Shown here one piece after another: positions 9,374 through 16,412 of a DNA stretch of 34,363 nt. The position numbers and the translations under genes were made by a program. The notes beneath the pieces were generated by a model. That model was not told where the DNA came from, searched no databases, and saw nothing but the letters and a program-made list of their open reading frames with translations. Origin of the DNA: Chlorobaculum sp. 24CR (lineage in GTDB: Bacteria; Bacteroidota; Chlorobiia; Chlorobiales; Chlorobiaceae); the NCBI RefSeq assembly GCF_004118635.1, contig NZ_SDGU01000005.1:1-34363 (forward strand), in the 5' to 3' direction. Position 1 is the stretch's first letter; the number at the start of each line of letters is the position of its first letter.

Positions 9374-9667
9374 ATGGGACACGAAGAATACAAACAACTC
9401 GACGACAGATTGCAGCGGATCGAGAACTTGCTTGTTCTGAACAAGATGGTTCTCAACATGCACGAGGCGGCACTCCTTACGGGCCTCTCGCTCTCGCACT
9501 TGTACAAGCTCACGTCCACAGGCGGAATCCCGTGCTACAAACCAACGGGCAAAGCGATTTATTTCAACCGCGAGGAGATTGAGGCGTGGATGCTTCGGGG
9601 CCGGAAGGCTACCGCCGATGAGATCGAAGCGGCGGCATGTACTCACGTTACCTTGAAAGGGAGGTGA
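9374..9667 (+). CDS. Excisionase-like helix-turn-helix DNA-binding protein
   Basis: A 97-aa protein with a short coiled N-terminus (YKQLDDRLQRIENLLV) followed by a MerR-like winged HTH of the excisionase family: MHEAALLTGLSLSHLYKLTS, then GGIPCYKPTGKAIYFNREEIEAWML. This small domain is the usual Xis/RDF-type partner of integrases in Bacteroidota elements, where it bends DNA at att sites and may control the replication operon. It stands at the head of a tightly packed gene set (next gene 4 bp downstream). The direct role in excision is inferred from family and position. Confidence 0.85.
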   Translation: MGHEEYKQLDDRLQRIENLLVLNKMVLNMHEAALLTGLSLSHLYKLTSTGGIPCYKPTGKAIYFNREEIEAWMLRGRKATADEIEAAACTHVTLKGR

Positions 9668-9671
9668 GGCG

Positions 9672-9947
9672 ATGACTGGAAAAAAGAAAAGCCTCACGGG
9701 GCGAATCGTGAGGCCTGGAAAAGGAAAAGCTGATGGGCGAGACCAGCGAGGACAGTTCCAAAATACGCAAAACCCGCGATTCAAGCAATACCACGATAGC
9801 CCTGAGCAATACCGGCGCGATATGCGGCGGATGCTGGCCGATGCCTTTGTGATGGCGCAGAGCTTTCCGGCGCGGCTCAGATTCAGTTATTACGTTGATC
9901 GGAGCGGCAAGCTCATTCCGAGAGCTGAAAGGAGGGCCGCAGGATGA
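9672..9947 (+). CDS. Small basic element protein (91 aa), unknown
   Basis: Starts 4 bp after the HTH gene with SD GGGAGGTGAGG, and its stop overlaps the next start (ATGA). The N-terminal third is very basic (TGKKKSLTGRIVRPGKGK); the rest is polar with RRDMRRMLADAF. No known domain is recognised. Its reading frame contains a perfect 8-bp inverted repeat, GCCTCACG (9691-9698) and CGTGAGGC (9707-9714), close to the start codon, which could slow translation in the mRNA. The basic charge and position suggest nucleic-acid binding, but this is only an inference. Confidence 0.7.
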   Translation: MTGKKKSLTGRIVRPGKGKADGRDQRGQFQNTQNPRFKQYHDSPEQYRRDMRRMLADAFVMAQSFPARLRFSYYVDRSGKLIPRAERRAAG

Positions 9948-11221
9948 ACACCAACGAGTACTACGAAGCAATCGATCAGGCCGCCGAATACCCGCCCGAA
10001 GAGATATTCACAGGCGGAGATCAGGCCGAGATCGCCAGCGTCAATGACGAATTGCGAACAATGTTCACGGAGGGCAGCACGATGAAGGGTGTCACGGATG
10101 AGCTGCAAAGGCTGGCGAATCAGAACCAGCCGGACGGCTTCAAGCGCGAGGCCGAAGCAACGGCTACCGGCGGACGGTATCGGATACTCAAGGCTGAGTC
10201 CATGAACGATGCAATAGAGCGAGCCGCTACTCAACCAGTACCGAACATGCTTTTCTCGGAATGCTGGTTCGAGTACGAAGTGTGCTTCCTGTTTGCCGAT
10301 ACCGGGCTTGGGAAAAGCATTCTGGCCGTCCAAATCGCCGACGGAATCACAACGGGAAAGCCGATGCCGGGGTTCAAGATGCAGGCGAAGCCTCAACCAG
10401 TTGGGATTTTCGATTTCGAGTTATCGGGAAAGCAGACTCAGAACCGATACAGCGACAATTACGAAGAGAACCACAAGTTCTCAGAGCGGCTATATCGGCT
10501 ACACGTTGACCGTGACAAGATCGACAGCGACGGCACGGTCGAAGACAACCTCAAGGCCGATATTGAAACGTTTATTCAGGAAACCGGGGTGCGGGTGCTG
10601 ATTATCGACAACCTGACGTGGATAAAGACCGAGACCGAGAAGGCTAAGGACGCCTTACCCTTGATGAAATATTTGAAGGGCTTGCAGCGGGCTTACGGGC
10701 TATCTATCCTCTTGCTGGCGCATACTCCGAAGATTGCCGAGAGCACGCCTATCAGCGTCAACGACATGGCCGGATCGAAGCACCTGATGAACTTCGTTGA
10801 TTCAGCGTTCGCAATCGGTAGGAGCCACAAGGACGCGAGCTTGCGGTATCTCAAACAGGTCAAAGTCAGAGCTTGCGAGGCGGTGTTCACCTCTCACAAT
10901 GTCGCCGTTATGCGGATCGAGAAAGACCATAATTTCACGGGTTTCCGAGTGGTGGACTACTCGACGGAGTATGACCACCTGAAACCGCTCAAGGAGATCG
11001 AGCAGGAAATCACGAACCAGAAAATCCTTGACCTCAAACGCGAGCATCCAGAGTTATCAACCCGGGTGATTGCGGAGAAGGCAGGCACGAACCACAGCCG
11101 CGTCCGGCGGGTGCTCAAAAGCCTTGAGCCGGAACAGAGTGAGCCGGTGCAGCTTGTGCGGATGGAACCGGGACAGGGGCAGTCCGTCGAGCATGACGAC
11201 GATTTCAGGGGGATGTTCTGA
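9944..11221 (+). CDS. RecA-fold (AAA_25/RepA-like) replication ATPase
   Basis: A 425-aa protein of the RepA/DnaB-like RecA-fold ATPase group found in plasmids and integrative elements. Seen motifs are Walker A ADTGLGKS (about 124-131), Walker B VLIIDNLTW (about 219-227), a sensor-like LLLLAHTPK, and a C-terminal HTH-like segment STRVIAEKAGTNHSRVRRVLK. RepA-type members are hexameric helicases that load at an origin. Here an iteron array follows at once and a primase gene comes next, which supports a role in replicating the excised circle. The start ATG overlaps the upstream stop (ATGA), suggesting translational coupling. Confidence 0.85.
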   Translation: MNTNEYYEAIDQAAEYPPEEIFTGGDQAEIASVNDELRTMFTEGSTMKGVTDELQRLANQNQPDGFKREAEATATGGRYRILKAESMNDAIERAATQPVPNMLFSECWFEYEVCFLFADTGLGKSILAVQIADGITTGKPMPGFKMQAKPQPVGIFDFELSGKQTQNRYSDNYEENHKFSERLYRLHVDRDKIDSDGTVEDNLKADIETFIQETGVRVLIIDNLTWIKTETEKAKDALPLMKYLKGLQRAYGLSILLLAHTPKIAESTPISVNDMAGSKHLMNFVDSAFAIGRSHKDASLRYLKQVKVRACEAVFTSHNVAVMRIEKDHNFTGFRVVDYSTEYDHLKPLKEIEQEITNQKILDLKREHPELSTRVIAEKAGTNHSRVRRVLKSLEPEQSEPVQLVRMEPGQGQSVEHDDDFRGMF

Positions 11222-11226
11222 TGCGG

Positions 11227-11464
11227 TGGAACACTGTTCCACCTTGTTCCAGTCACTTATTCAGCAGTGACGCGGGTTTCGGGGGTTTTGGAACAGAACA
11301 TTTTTTGTGTTCCACTGAGTGTTCCACTGAGTGTTCCACTGGCGGCCCGGTGGTCGGTGGCGCGTGGAACAGAGTGGAACAACACAACTTGTTCTGTTCC
11401 AAAAGTGCCTCTAAGCCTTTGATGGCGCGGTTTTCCGGGTGGAACAAGGTGGAACAGTGTTCCA
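11227..11464 (+). repeat. TGGAACA/TGTTCCA iteron array, candidate replication origin
   Basis: Thirteen exact copies of a heptamer in either orientation lie within 238 bp, at 11227, 11235, 11245, 11289, 11308, 11320, 11332, 11365, 11375, 11395, 11440, 11450 and 11458. Two pairs form perfect 15-bp palindromes, TGGAACAcTGTTCCA (11227-11241) and TGGAACAgTGTTCCA (11450-11464). Three copies are direct repeats at exact 12-bp spacing (TGTTCCACTGAG units at 11308, 11320 and 11332). The array fills the only gap between the ATPase and primase genes. An 87-codon ORF crosses it but is repetitive and is probably not a gene. Confidence 0.8.
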
Positions 11465-11480
11465 GAATAGAGGCGCGGCG

Positions 11481-12464
11481 ATGACCAATGCCACACTACA
11501 GGCCGTCCGTGAGCGGCTACCTGACTACGTGGCCGCCGTCACCACCAAGAGCAAGGGCGGCTTTTACACGTGCCCCTTGTGCGGTTCCGGCACTGGCCCC
11601 AATAAGTCCGGGGCGTTCAGGATTCGAGGCGAGAAGTTTCGCTGTTTCTCATGCGGGCGCGGCGGCGATGTTCTGGACTTGCTGGGAGAGGTCGAGGGCT
11701 TGCCGGACTTTCGAGACCGTGCGCGGCGAGCTTCGGAGCTGTTCGGGATTGATGGCAGCGTGACGGCAGCAGGGGCCGCGCCAGTCCGCCGGGAGTCGAG
11801 GCCGGAGCCTGAACCGTCGTTCATTCCTGATGAGATCATGCGCGGCAGTCTTTCGGGCTACGGGCAGAATAATTTCGCGGCGTGGCTGGTAGGGGTGTTC
11901 GGAGTGATGCGAGCCTATGAGGTCGCCAACGCCTATTCGGTCGGCACGTCACGCCATTGGCCGGGCGCGTGTTGCTTTTGGCAGATTGACGAAGCCGGAA
12001 GGGTGAGGCGCGGCAAGGTGATGCTCTACAATGCCGAAACGGGCCGAAGGGTGAAAGAGCCGGGAAACATGATTGCCGGAGTGCATTGGTTGCTGGAAAT
12101 GCCCGACAGAAAGCCGCCAGCCTGTTTATTCGGGCTGGATTTGGCCGCGAGCAGCTCGAAGCCGGTTGCCGTCGTGGAATCGGAGAAGTCTGCCATTATC
12201 GGCGCGGGGTTCGTGCCGGGGTTTATCTGGACGGCGACAGGAGGTAAAGGAACATTGAGCCGGAAGATGCTCGAACCACTTCAAGGCCGCCGGGTTGTGC
12301 TGTTTCCAGACTTGGGGGCGTTTGATGACTGGACGGAGAAAGCCGCCGGATGGCCGGGCGTGGAAGTCTCGGAATTGCTCGAAGGCCGCGCCACTGCCGA
12401 AGATCGAGCCGCCGGGCTGGACGTGGCTGACTATCTGTTGAGAGAGCATGGTATCAGCGCATGA
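11481..12464 (+). CDS. CHC2-type zinc-finger/Toprim-like primase
   Basis: A 327-aa protein from the ATG at 11481, which has GAGG at about 8 nt spacing. An upstream in-frame start at 11439 would lie inside the iterons and is rejected. The N-terminus has a four-Cys zinc ribbon as in bacterial and plasmid primases: YTCPLCGSG and FRCFSCGRGGDVLDLL. The middle and C-terminal parts fit a Toprim-like catalytic region, with VAVVESEKSAIIGAG (the Toprim Glu) and VVLFPDLGAFDDW (the D-x-D-like strand, here DLGAFDD). It most resembles primase-like proteins of Bacteroidota mobilizable elements (DUF6371 type). It probably primes replication of the element with the ATPase upstream. Confidence 0.85.
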   Translation: MTNATLQAVRERLPDYVAAVTTKSKGGFYTCPLCGSGTGPNKSGAFRIRGEKFRCFSCGRGGDVLDLLGEVEGLPDFRDRARRASELFGIDGSVTAAGAAPVRRESRPEPEPSFIPDEIMRGSLSGYGQNNFAAWLVGVFGVMRAYEVANAYSVGTSRHWPGACCFWQIDEAGRVRRGKVMLYNAETGRRVKEPGNMIAGVHWLLEMPDRKPPACLFGLDLAASSSKPVAVVESEKSAIIGAGFVPGFIWTATGGKGTLSRKMLEPLQGRRVVLFPDLGAFDDWTEKAAGWPGVEVSELLEGRATAEDRAAGLDVADYLLREHGISA

Positions 12465-12567
12465 CACGGGCCGAGATCGTTGATTGTGGGCCGATTCTGA
12501 GCATTTTTTGTAGGCTGAAAAGCCTGAAAAGTATTGTGAACACTGAGAAAAAGGAGGGGGACACCCC

Positions 12568-12798
12568 ATGAGTAAAAAAAGATTACAGACGCTTGGCGAT
12601 GTACGGCGCTATCTGGCCGGGTTGCTAAACCGATACGAGGCCAAAGAGATAGACGAAACACACCTCAAGGCGGCGGCCTACGTCGCCAACATCCTGACCA
12701 GCACGATCAAAGATTCAGAACTGGAAGAGCGCATTCAGAAACTTGAGGAACAACTAACCGAGGGTGGCGGCAATGGCAAGTATCGAGCAGCGAGTTAA
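12568..12798 (+). CDS. Small helical phage-like protein (76 aa)
   Basis: Strong SD (AAGGAGG at 12551-12557) ahead of the ATG. The G-run after the SD and CCCC at 12564-12567 could form a tight 4-bp hairpin next to the start codon. The protein has a TLGDVRRYLAGLLNRYEAKEI segment and a C-terminal coiled coil (ELEERIQKLEEQL). Proteins of this pattern are common in prophages, often just ahead of terminase genes; I recall the pattern but cannot confirm homology. No terminase follows here. Its last 26 bases overlap the next gene in another frame. Confidence 0.7.
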   Translation: MSKKRLQTLGDVRRYLAGLLNRYEAKEIDETHLKAAAYVANILTSTIKDSELEERIQKLEEQLTEGGGNGKYRAAS

Positions 12799-12988
12799 GG
12801 CGCTGGAGGGCGGCGCGGCGGTGCGGGCCTCACAGCAAGCGGATAAACCGACAATCGATTACACGAAGTTATCGGATGAGGCACTCGAAGAGCTTAGGGC
12901 GGCGTTCAACGAGTTCGGCGAATGCGATTACAGGAAGCTGTCCACTGAGACGCTCGAAGAGATCGTGGCGGCAAGAATTGCGCAGTAG
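12773..12988 (+). CDS. Small acidic element protein with internal repeat (71 aa)
   Basis: Starts at ATG 12773 with GAGG 9 nt upstream; a GTG at 12764 is an alternative. It overlaps the preceding gene by 26 bp. The N-terminus is coiled (IEQRVKALEGG). The rest contains a short duplicated unit, YTKLSDEALEELRAAF and YRKLSTETLEEIVAA. Similar LSDEALEEL proteins accompany the upstream gene's relatives in prophages. Function unknown. Confidence 0.65.
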   Translation: MASIEQRVKALEGGAAVRASQQADKPTIDYTKLSDEALEELRAAFNEFGECDYRKLSTETLEEIVAARIAQ

Positions 12989-13021
12989 CACGAAACAAAT
13001 TAATCGTAACACGAAATAAGC

Positions 13022-13474
13022 ATGAGGAAAAACGACAATAGGGTTAAGCAGCTCGAGACGGCGCTCAGGAGTCGCGCCACACGACAGCCGCAGATATTGA
13101 CCATTGCCTCAGAGGGCTGGGCGTATCGCCTTGTGGACATTTACAGGCTTACGGATTGTCCATACGAAGGACGAAACAAGGAATATCTTGGCGGGGTATC
13201 GCTTGCAGAGCTGGCGCGGCGGGCAGGCGTGGAGCCTTACGGGAAGCTGACGGGCGATGAGATGACCGATGAGGATTACCGGGAAATACTTCTCGAAGAG
13301 GAAGAGTGTGAGGCGAAGGGCTGGGTGTGCGCACCGGTTGGTGATTTTTCGTTTTTTGCGTGGTTCGCTTGGATTGACGGGAAGTTTACCCGCGTCGCCG
13401 AGCTTCGATGTCTCGAAGGTTTAACACCGGAACAGAATGCAGAGCTTGAGCGGCGAGAAAGGTCACGCCATTGA
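13022..13474 (+). CDS. Element protein of unknown function (150 aa)
   Basis: The last gene of the element, ending 28 bp before a strong terminator. The start resembles the preceding genes (NRVKQLETALRSR), the middle is acidic (EILLEEEECEAKGW) with an aromatic patch (FSFFAWFAWIDG), and it ends LTPEQNAELERRERSR. No known domain is recognised. The upstream 33-bp gap contains the motif ACACGAAA at about 13007-13014 and a near copy at 12989-12996. Confidence 0.65.
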   Translation: MRKNDNRVKQLETALRSRATRQPQILTIASEGWAYRLVDIYRLTDCPYEGRNKEYLGGVSLAELARRAGVEPYGKLTGDEMTDEDYREILLEEEECEAKGWVCAPVGDFSFFAWFAWIDGKFTRVAELRCLEGLTPEQNAELERRERSRH

Positions 13475-13502
13475 ATTTCGGAAGGTTGTTTTCACCATCG
13501 AG

Positions 13503-13528
13503 AGCCGGGCAACTCCCGGCTTTTTTTT
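13503..13528 (+). terminator. Rho-independent terminator at the right end of the element
   Basis: AGCCGGG (13503-13509) and CCCGGCT (13515-13521) form a perfect 7-bp stem around a 5-nt loop, followed by eight T. It closes the element's gene set and insulates the right end. Confidence 0.9.
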
Positions 13529-13557
13529 GTGGCCAGATTCGGGGGATTTTGAGCTTC

Positions 13558-13594
13558 TTTGCTGCTCTCTTGCTGCTGCTTGGCTTTTGCTGTT
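13558..13594 (+). repeat. Right-end TTGCTG repeats, probable integrase arm sites
   Basis: An exact TTTTGCTGTT is at 13585-13594, preceded by the relatives TTTGCTGCT (13558-13566) and TTGCTGCT (13570-13577). They match the left-end decamers and lie 46-82 bp inside the right core, in the same orientation as the left-end copies. Confidence 0.6.
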
Positions 13595-13639
13595 CTTCTA
13601 TACGCTTGTCTGCAAATCACTTAGCTCTATTGCTCCACA

Positions 13640-13652
13640 TTCCACCACAGAA
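13640..13652. other. attR core, TTCCACCACAGAA
   Basis: An exact copy of the core at 6384-6396. On the minus strand it is the LWWN codon stretch of the stranded native EEP 5' end. Immediately inside the element the frame runs V-E-Q-stop, so the element's right arm also mimics the next two codons (GTG GAG) of the target with wobble differences. Confidence 0.85.
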
Positions 13653-13712
13653 CCACTACCGATCGGGGGTGTTCTTTGCACATTCCGTTTCGCGACGGCG
13701 TGGCTAATGAGG

Positions 13713-13736
13713 TCAGAAGCAGTAATACGAGCGCGA
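13713..13736 (-). repeat. 24-bp direct repeat, copy 1
   Basis: Identical over 24 bases to 18797-18820. It is within the signal-peptide codons of the stranded EEP 5' end. Sequence on both sides differs from copy 2, so the match is sharply bounded. Confidence 0.9.
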
Positions 13737-13871
13737 ATATCCTTGGGATGTTCATGAGTATCCTGAACTGTTGAGCATGATATGGGGACTCATTTCTGGT
13801 AGGGGAAGGGCTTTTTCTTTTGCTTATCCGTTGCGTTACCGCCTGTCATTATCTGAAAATCATTGGCGGTA

Positions 13872-16412
13872 TCACTCCTTGGCCACCACGGTGTCGTAGA
13901 GACCGTAGTGACTCAGGCCCTTGTGGCTCTCGATTCCGGTATAGCGGAGCGAGGCGTCTTCGTAACGCCGGAAGGCGAAGACGGCCTGGTTCATTTGCTC
14001 GGTGTTGAACACTCCAAGCCTCACGAGCAGGTGAAAATCCTGAATAGTCAAGCCGGTAACGGCCAGAAACAGTTCTGGTTCGAGCTTGGTGATGACGTCC
14101 TGCAAGGTGTTTTCGCGGAAGTCGGTCAGATACATGAAGGCCGGAATGCGCGTCGCGAACTTGATGAGCTTCTCCTGAACCAGTTTGCGCCTGGACTTGT
14201 ACTCCTTCTCCTCCTCGGTGAGCTGTTTGTGCTGCTTCTCCGTCAGTTCGCCGCCTTTAGCCTTGTTCTTGAGCGCCTTGACCTTCTCGCTTTTGTTGAT
14301 GATGGTTTCGATGATGTTGTCGCCGAGAGATCGCCAGCCCTCAATGCGCTCGACCGCCGCCATCGCCTCGGGATTGTCGAGGATTCGTCGCAGGGTGGCG
14401 TTGTCCACGTTGACAAGAAGCGCGCTTTCCCACTTGCGGGCCAGCAGCGTTGCCGAGGTGCCCGCCATCGCGATGTCGAGAATGCCGCCCGCGTCAATCT
14501 GCGTCATATTCGCGCCGTCGTAGGCCAGCACGGGCAGGAACGACACCAGCTCCCTGATGGCGTTCTCCGGGTTCGATTCGTTGGGCGACAGGCCGATGCC
14601 GTACTCCGAGAGCTGCCGCAACGCTCGCGTGGGCGCGAAATCGAACACAAAGCAAACCGGCTTCAGAATCTCTTCCTCGTTTGGATTATCGCCGTTGGGG
14701 TTCTTCAAAGACCACGGCGACTGTACGCGAAACGCGGCCTGGAAGTAGGTTTCCGGAGATTTGAGGTTGCGGAGCATCAGCATCGATGACCATTGCGGCA
14801 CCGTGACGCCGGTGGTGAGTTTGCCGCATGAGAGCGTAATGGTTTTGCTCTCGAATCCGCTCCCGATGGCTTTGCGCACGGGCGGCAACGCCTCCAGCCC
14901 GATGCCTGCCGAAGCGCCAGCGGCCACGACCACCTCGTATTGGCGCCAGAAGGTATTGTGCTTTTCGGACAAAAGGTTGGCCATCGCGTGGCAGGAGGCG
15001 ACGTTGGGCAGGAACCAGAACGAATGCTGAAGGTAGGGCAGCAGGCGCACATCCGAGTAAGGAAATGGTGGCCGCGTGCCCGTCTTCAGCAGTTCGACCG
15101 CTTTGGGGGCGTACCCGCCACGGATGATGTCGAGCCATTTCTGAACGTCGCTTTTGTGTTTGAACCGGGCCTTCGCGCCTGTGCCCGACGCTTCGAAGAA
15201 TGCGTTGAGATCGAATTCATCGAACTCTCCGGCGCTTGCGATTGCCAGGAGTTCGTCCGGCATCTGGTAGGTCAACAGGCGCATCTGCGGCAATGCGCCG
15301 TAAGGATTTCGCTCAGTTGGATGCTTCGCCGCGAACGTCTCCTTTGCGCGTTGTTCGTCGGTGTACGTCCAGTTGAAAATCTGCTCTTCGATGAACTCTC
15401 CCGTGGCCAGCGCCTTGAAGGGGGTGCCGGAGAGATAGAGATAAGCTTTGGTGGTGATGGGGAGGAAGTCGGTTTCTTTCTCCAAAGGTTCCTGCAGGTC
15501 AGCAATTCTCTCCTTCAGATGCCGGGCATCATCGAGCCGGGCCTCTTCCCTTGAAATCATCTCTTCTTCCCCCTCGAACAGCTCTTTTGCCGTTTCGCGC
15601 CACGCGCCGAAGTGGTATTCGTCAAAGACCACGAGGTCCCAATTCACTTCGTGCAGCCATTCGTTTTTGGGTTTGATGTTTCCTGCTCCGTCGCGGCCAA
15701 GCAGGTCCTGGAATGAACCGAAATAGACGGCCGGCTTTCTGCGGTCAATCTGCCTCGGGTCGCTGCCGGATGAGCGGGAGAGGTACTGCCAGCCGTCAAA
15801 ATCGACATGCGACTCGATGTCCGTCCGCCAGGCATCCTCGACAGCAGGTTTGAACGTTACCACGAGAACTCGTTTCGTGCCGAGCTTTTTGGCCAACTGG
15901 TAAGCGGTGAAGGTTTTGCCGAAGCGCATCTTCGCGTTCCAGAGGAAGCGCGGTACGGCGTGCATGTCCTCATTCCAGATGGAGTGGAAGTATTCGTGCG
16001 TTTTTTTGACGGCTTCCGCCTGCTCGCGGCGCATGGCGAAGGTTTCGTGATGCGTGCCGGTGAACTGCTGGCCGGTGTGCAGTTCGGCGAGCGCGGTTTT
16101 GACATCCGAAACCGAGCAGCGCATCCACTCCAGCTCGACATTCTCGAACCCTTTTCTGACGAGCGCCGCCCGCAGTTCGTGGTCGGAAATCGTGGCGCCG
16201 TCGTCACGCAGAGCCGATTCGCTCAGCTCGATTCTGTAGTTCCTGATAGCGGCGGTTTTGACCTGTTCGGCAACGCGCCGCTTCACCTCGCGCGTCGTCT
16301 GCCCAACCTTGAGCAAGCCTCGATGCGACTGGTCATCAATCGAGTACGCATAAATACGAGGTTGCAGCGTTGGCTTCGGCGCAAGAATTTCTTCGATGGT
16401 GGGTTTATTCAT
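13872..16412 (-). CDS. Restriction subunit: GIY-YIG-like domain plus superfamily 2 helicase
   Basis: About 846 aa from ATG 16412, which overlaps the upstream methyltransferase stop (ATGAATAA), indicating translational coupling. In-frame ATGs at 16430 and 16445 are possible. The N-terminus (about 15-60) fits a GIY-YIG/T5orf172-type nuclease (RIYAYS...GLLKVGQTTREVKRR). The helicase core follows: WNAKMRFGKT (Walker A/motif I), VVFDEYHFG (motif II), YLSGTPFKA (motif III), and a late QAAFRVQSPW (motif VI). A coiled, Lys/Glu-rich stretch lies near residues 690-750. It is most likely the ATP-dependent cleavage/translocation subunit working with the two methyltransferases upstream. Such a nuclease-helicase plus Eco57I methylase layout is like a split type ISP system, but I do not recognise a named type. 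Confidence 0.85.
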   Translation of the reverse strand: MNKPTIEEILAPKPTLQPRIYAYSIDDQSHRGLLKVGQTTREVKRRVAEQVKTAAIRNYRIELSESALRDDGATISDHELRAALVRKGFENVELEWMRCSVSDVKTALAELHTGQQFTGTHHETFAMRREQAEAVKKTHEYFHSIWNEDMHAVPRFLWNAKMRFGKTFTAYQLAKKLGTKRVLVVTFKPAVEDAWRTDIESHVDFDGWQYLSRSSGSDPRQIDRRKPAVYFGSFQDLLGRDGAGNIKPKNEWLHEVNWDLVVFDEYHFGAWRETAKELFEGEEEMISREEARLDDARHLKERIADLQEPLEKETDFLPITTKAYLYLSGTPFKALATGEFIEEQIFNWTYTDEQRAKETFAAKHPTERNPYGALPQMRLLTYQMPDELLAIASAGEFDEFDLNAFFEASGTGAKARFKHKSDVQKWLDIIRGGYAPKAVELLKTGTRPPFPYSDVRLLPYLQHSFWFLPNVASCHAMANLLSEKHNTFWRQYEVVVAAGASAGIGLEALPPVRKAIGSGFESKTITLSCGKLTTGVTVPQWSSMLMLRNLKSPETYFQAAFRVQSPWSLKNPNGDNPNEEEILKPVCFVFDFAPTRALRQLSEYGIGLSPNESNPENAIRELVSFLPVLAYDGANMTQIDAGGILDIAMAGTSATLLARKWESALLVNVDNATLRRILDNPEAMAAVERIEGWRSLGDNIIETIINKSEKVKALKNKAKGGELTEKQHKQLTEEEKEYKSRRKLVQEKLIKFATRIPAFMYLTDFRENTLQDVITKLEPELFLAVTGLTIQDFHLLVRLGVFNTEQMNQAVFAFRRYEDASLRYTGIESHKGLSHYGLYDTVVAKE

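Larger units (their letters stand above)
6384..13652 (+). mobile_element. Integrative element inserted in the EEP gene (att core to att core)
   Basis: Bounded by two copies of TTCCACCACAGAA (6384-6396 and 13640-13652), giving a 7256-bp unit. All genes run left to right: tyrosine integrase, 461-aa unknown, excisionase-like protein, small basic protein, RecA-fold ATPase, iteron array, primase, three small genes, then a terminator. Removing the unit rejoins the native EEP start and signal peptide to the EEP body in frame at the LWWNVE codons, which is strong evidence for the boundaries. Integrase-type decamers TTTTGCTGTT occur at both ends. No relaxase, type IV secretion, capsid or terminase gene is visible. 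The set resembles minimal integrative mobilizable elements of Bacteroidota or phage satellites; which one is open. Confidence 0.9.
13627..13755 (-). pseudogene. Stranded 5' end of the EEP gene with signal peptide
   Basis: A 42-codon reading frame starts at ATG 13755-13753 with an SD (AGGA, 5 nt spacing). It begins MNIPRIFALVLLLLTSLATP, a clear signal peptide, and runs to VVVLWWNVE before a stop inside the element. The WWNVE end matches the start of the EEP domain whose body is at 6396-5465. Joining the two at the 13-bp core restores a continuous, normal-looking secreted EEP protein. It is now cut off from its catalytic part by the element. The fragment lies downstream of, and co-oriented with, the restriction-modification genes, which may still transcribe it. 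Confidence 0.88.

Noticed and set aside
11227-11464. LexA-type SOS boxes
   Set aside because: The palindromes are GAAC-N3-GTTC rather than the N4 spacing of Gram-positive LexA boxes, and thirteen copies are too many for an SOS operator.
11221-11484. 87-codon frame between ATPase and primase
   Set aside because: Composed of the iteron array; Cys/Ser/Trp-rich low-complexity product and no family pattern, so the DNA repeats explain it better.
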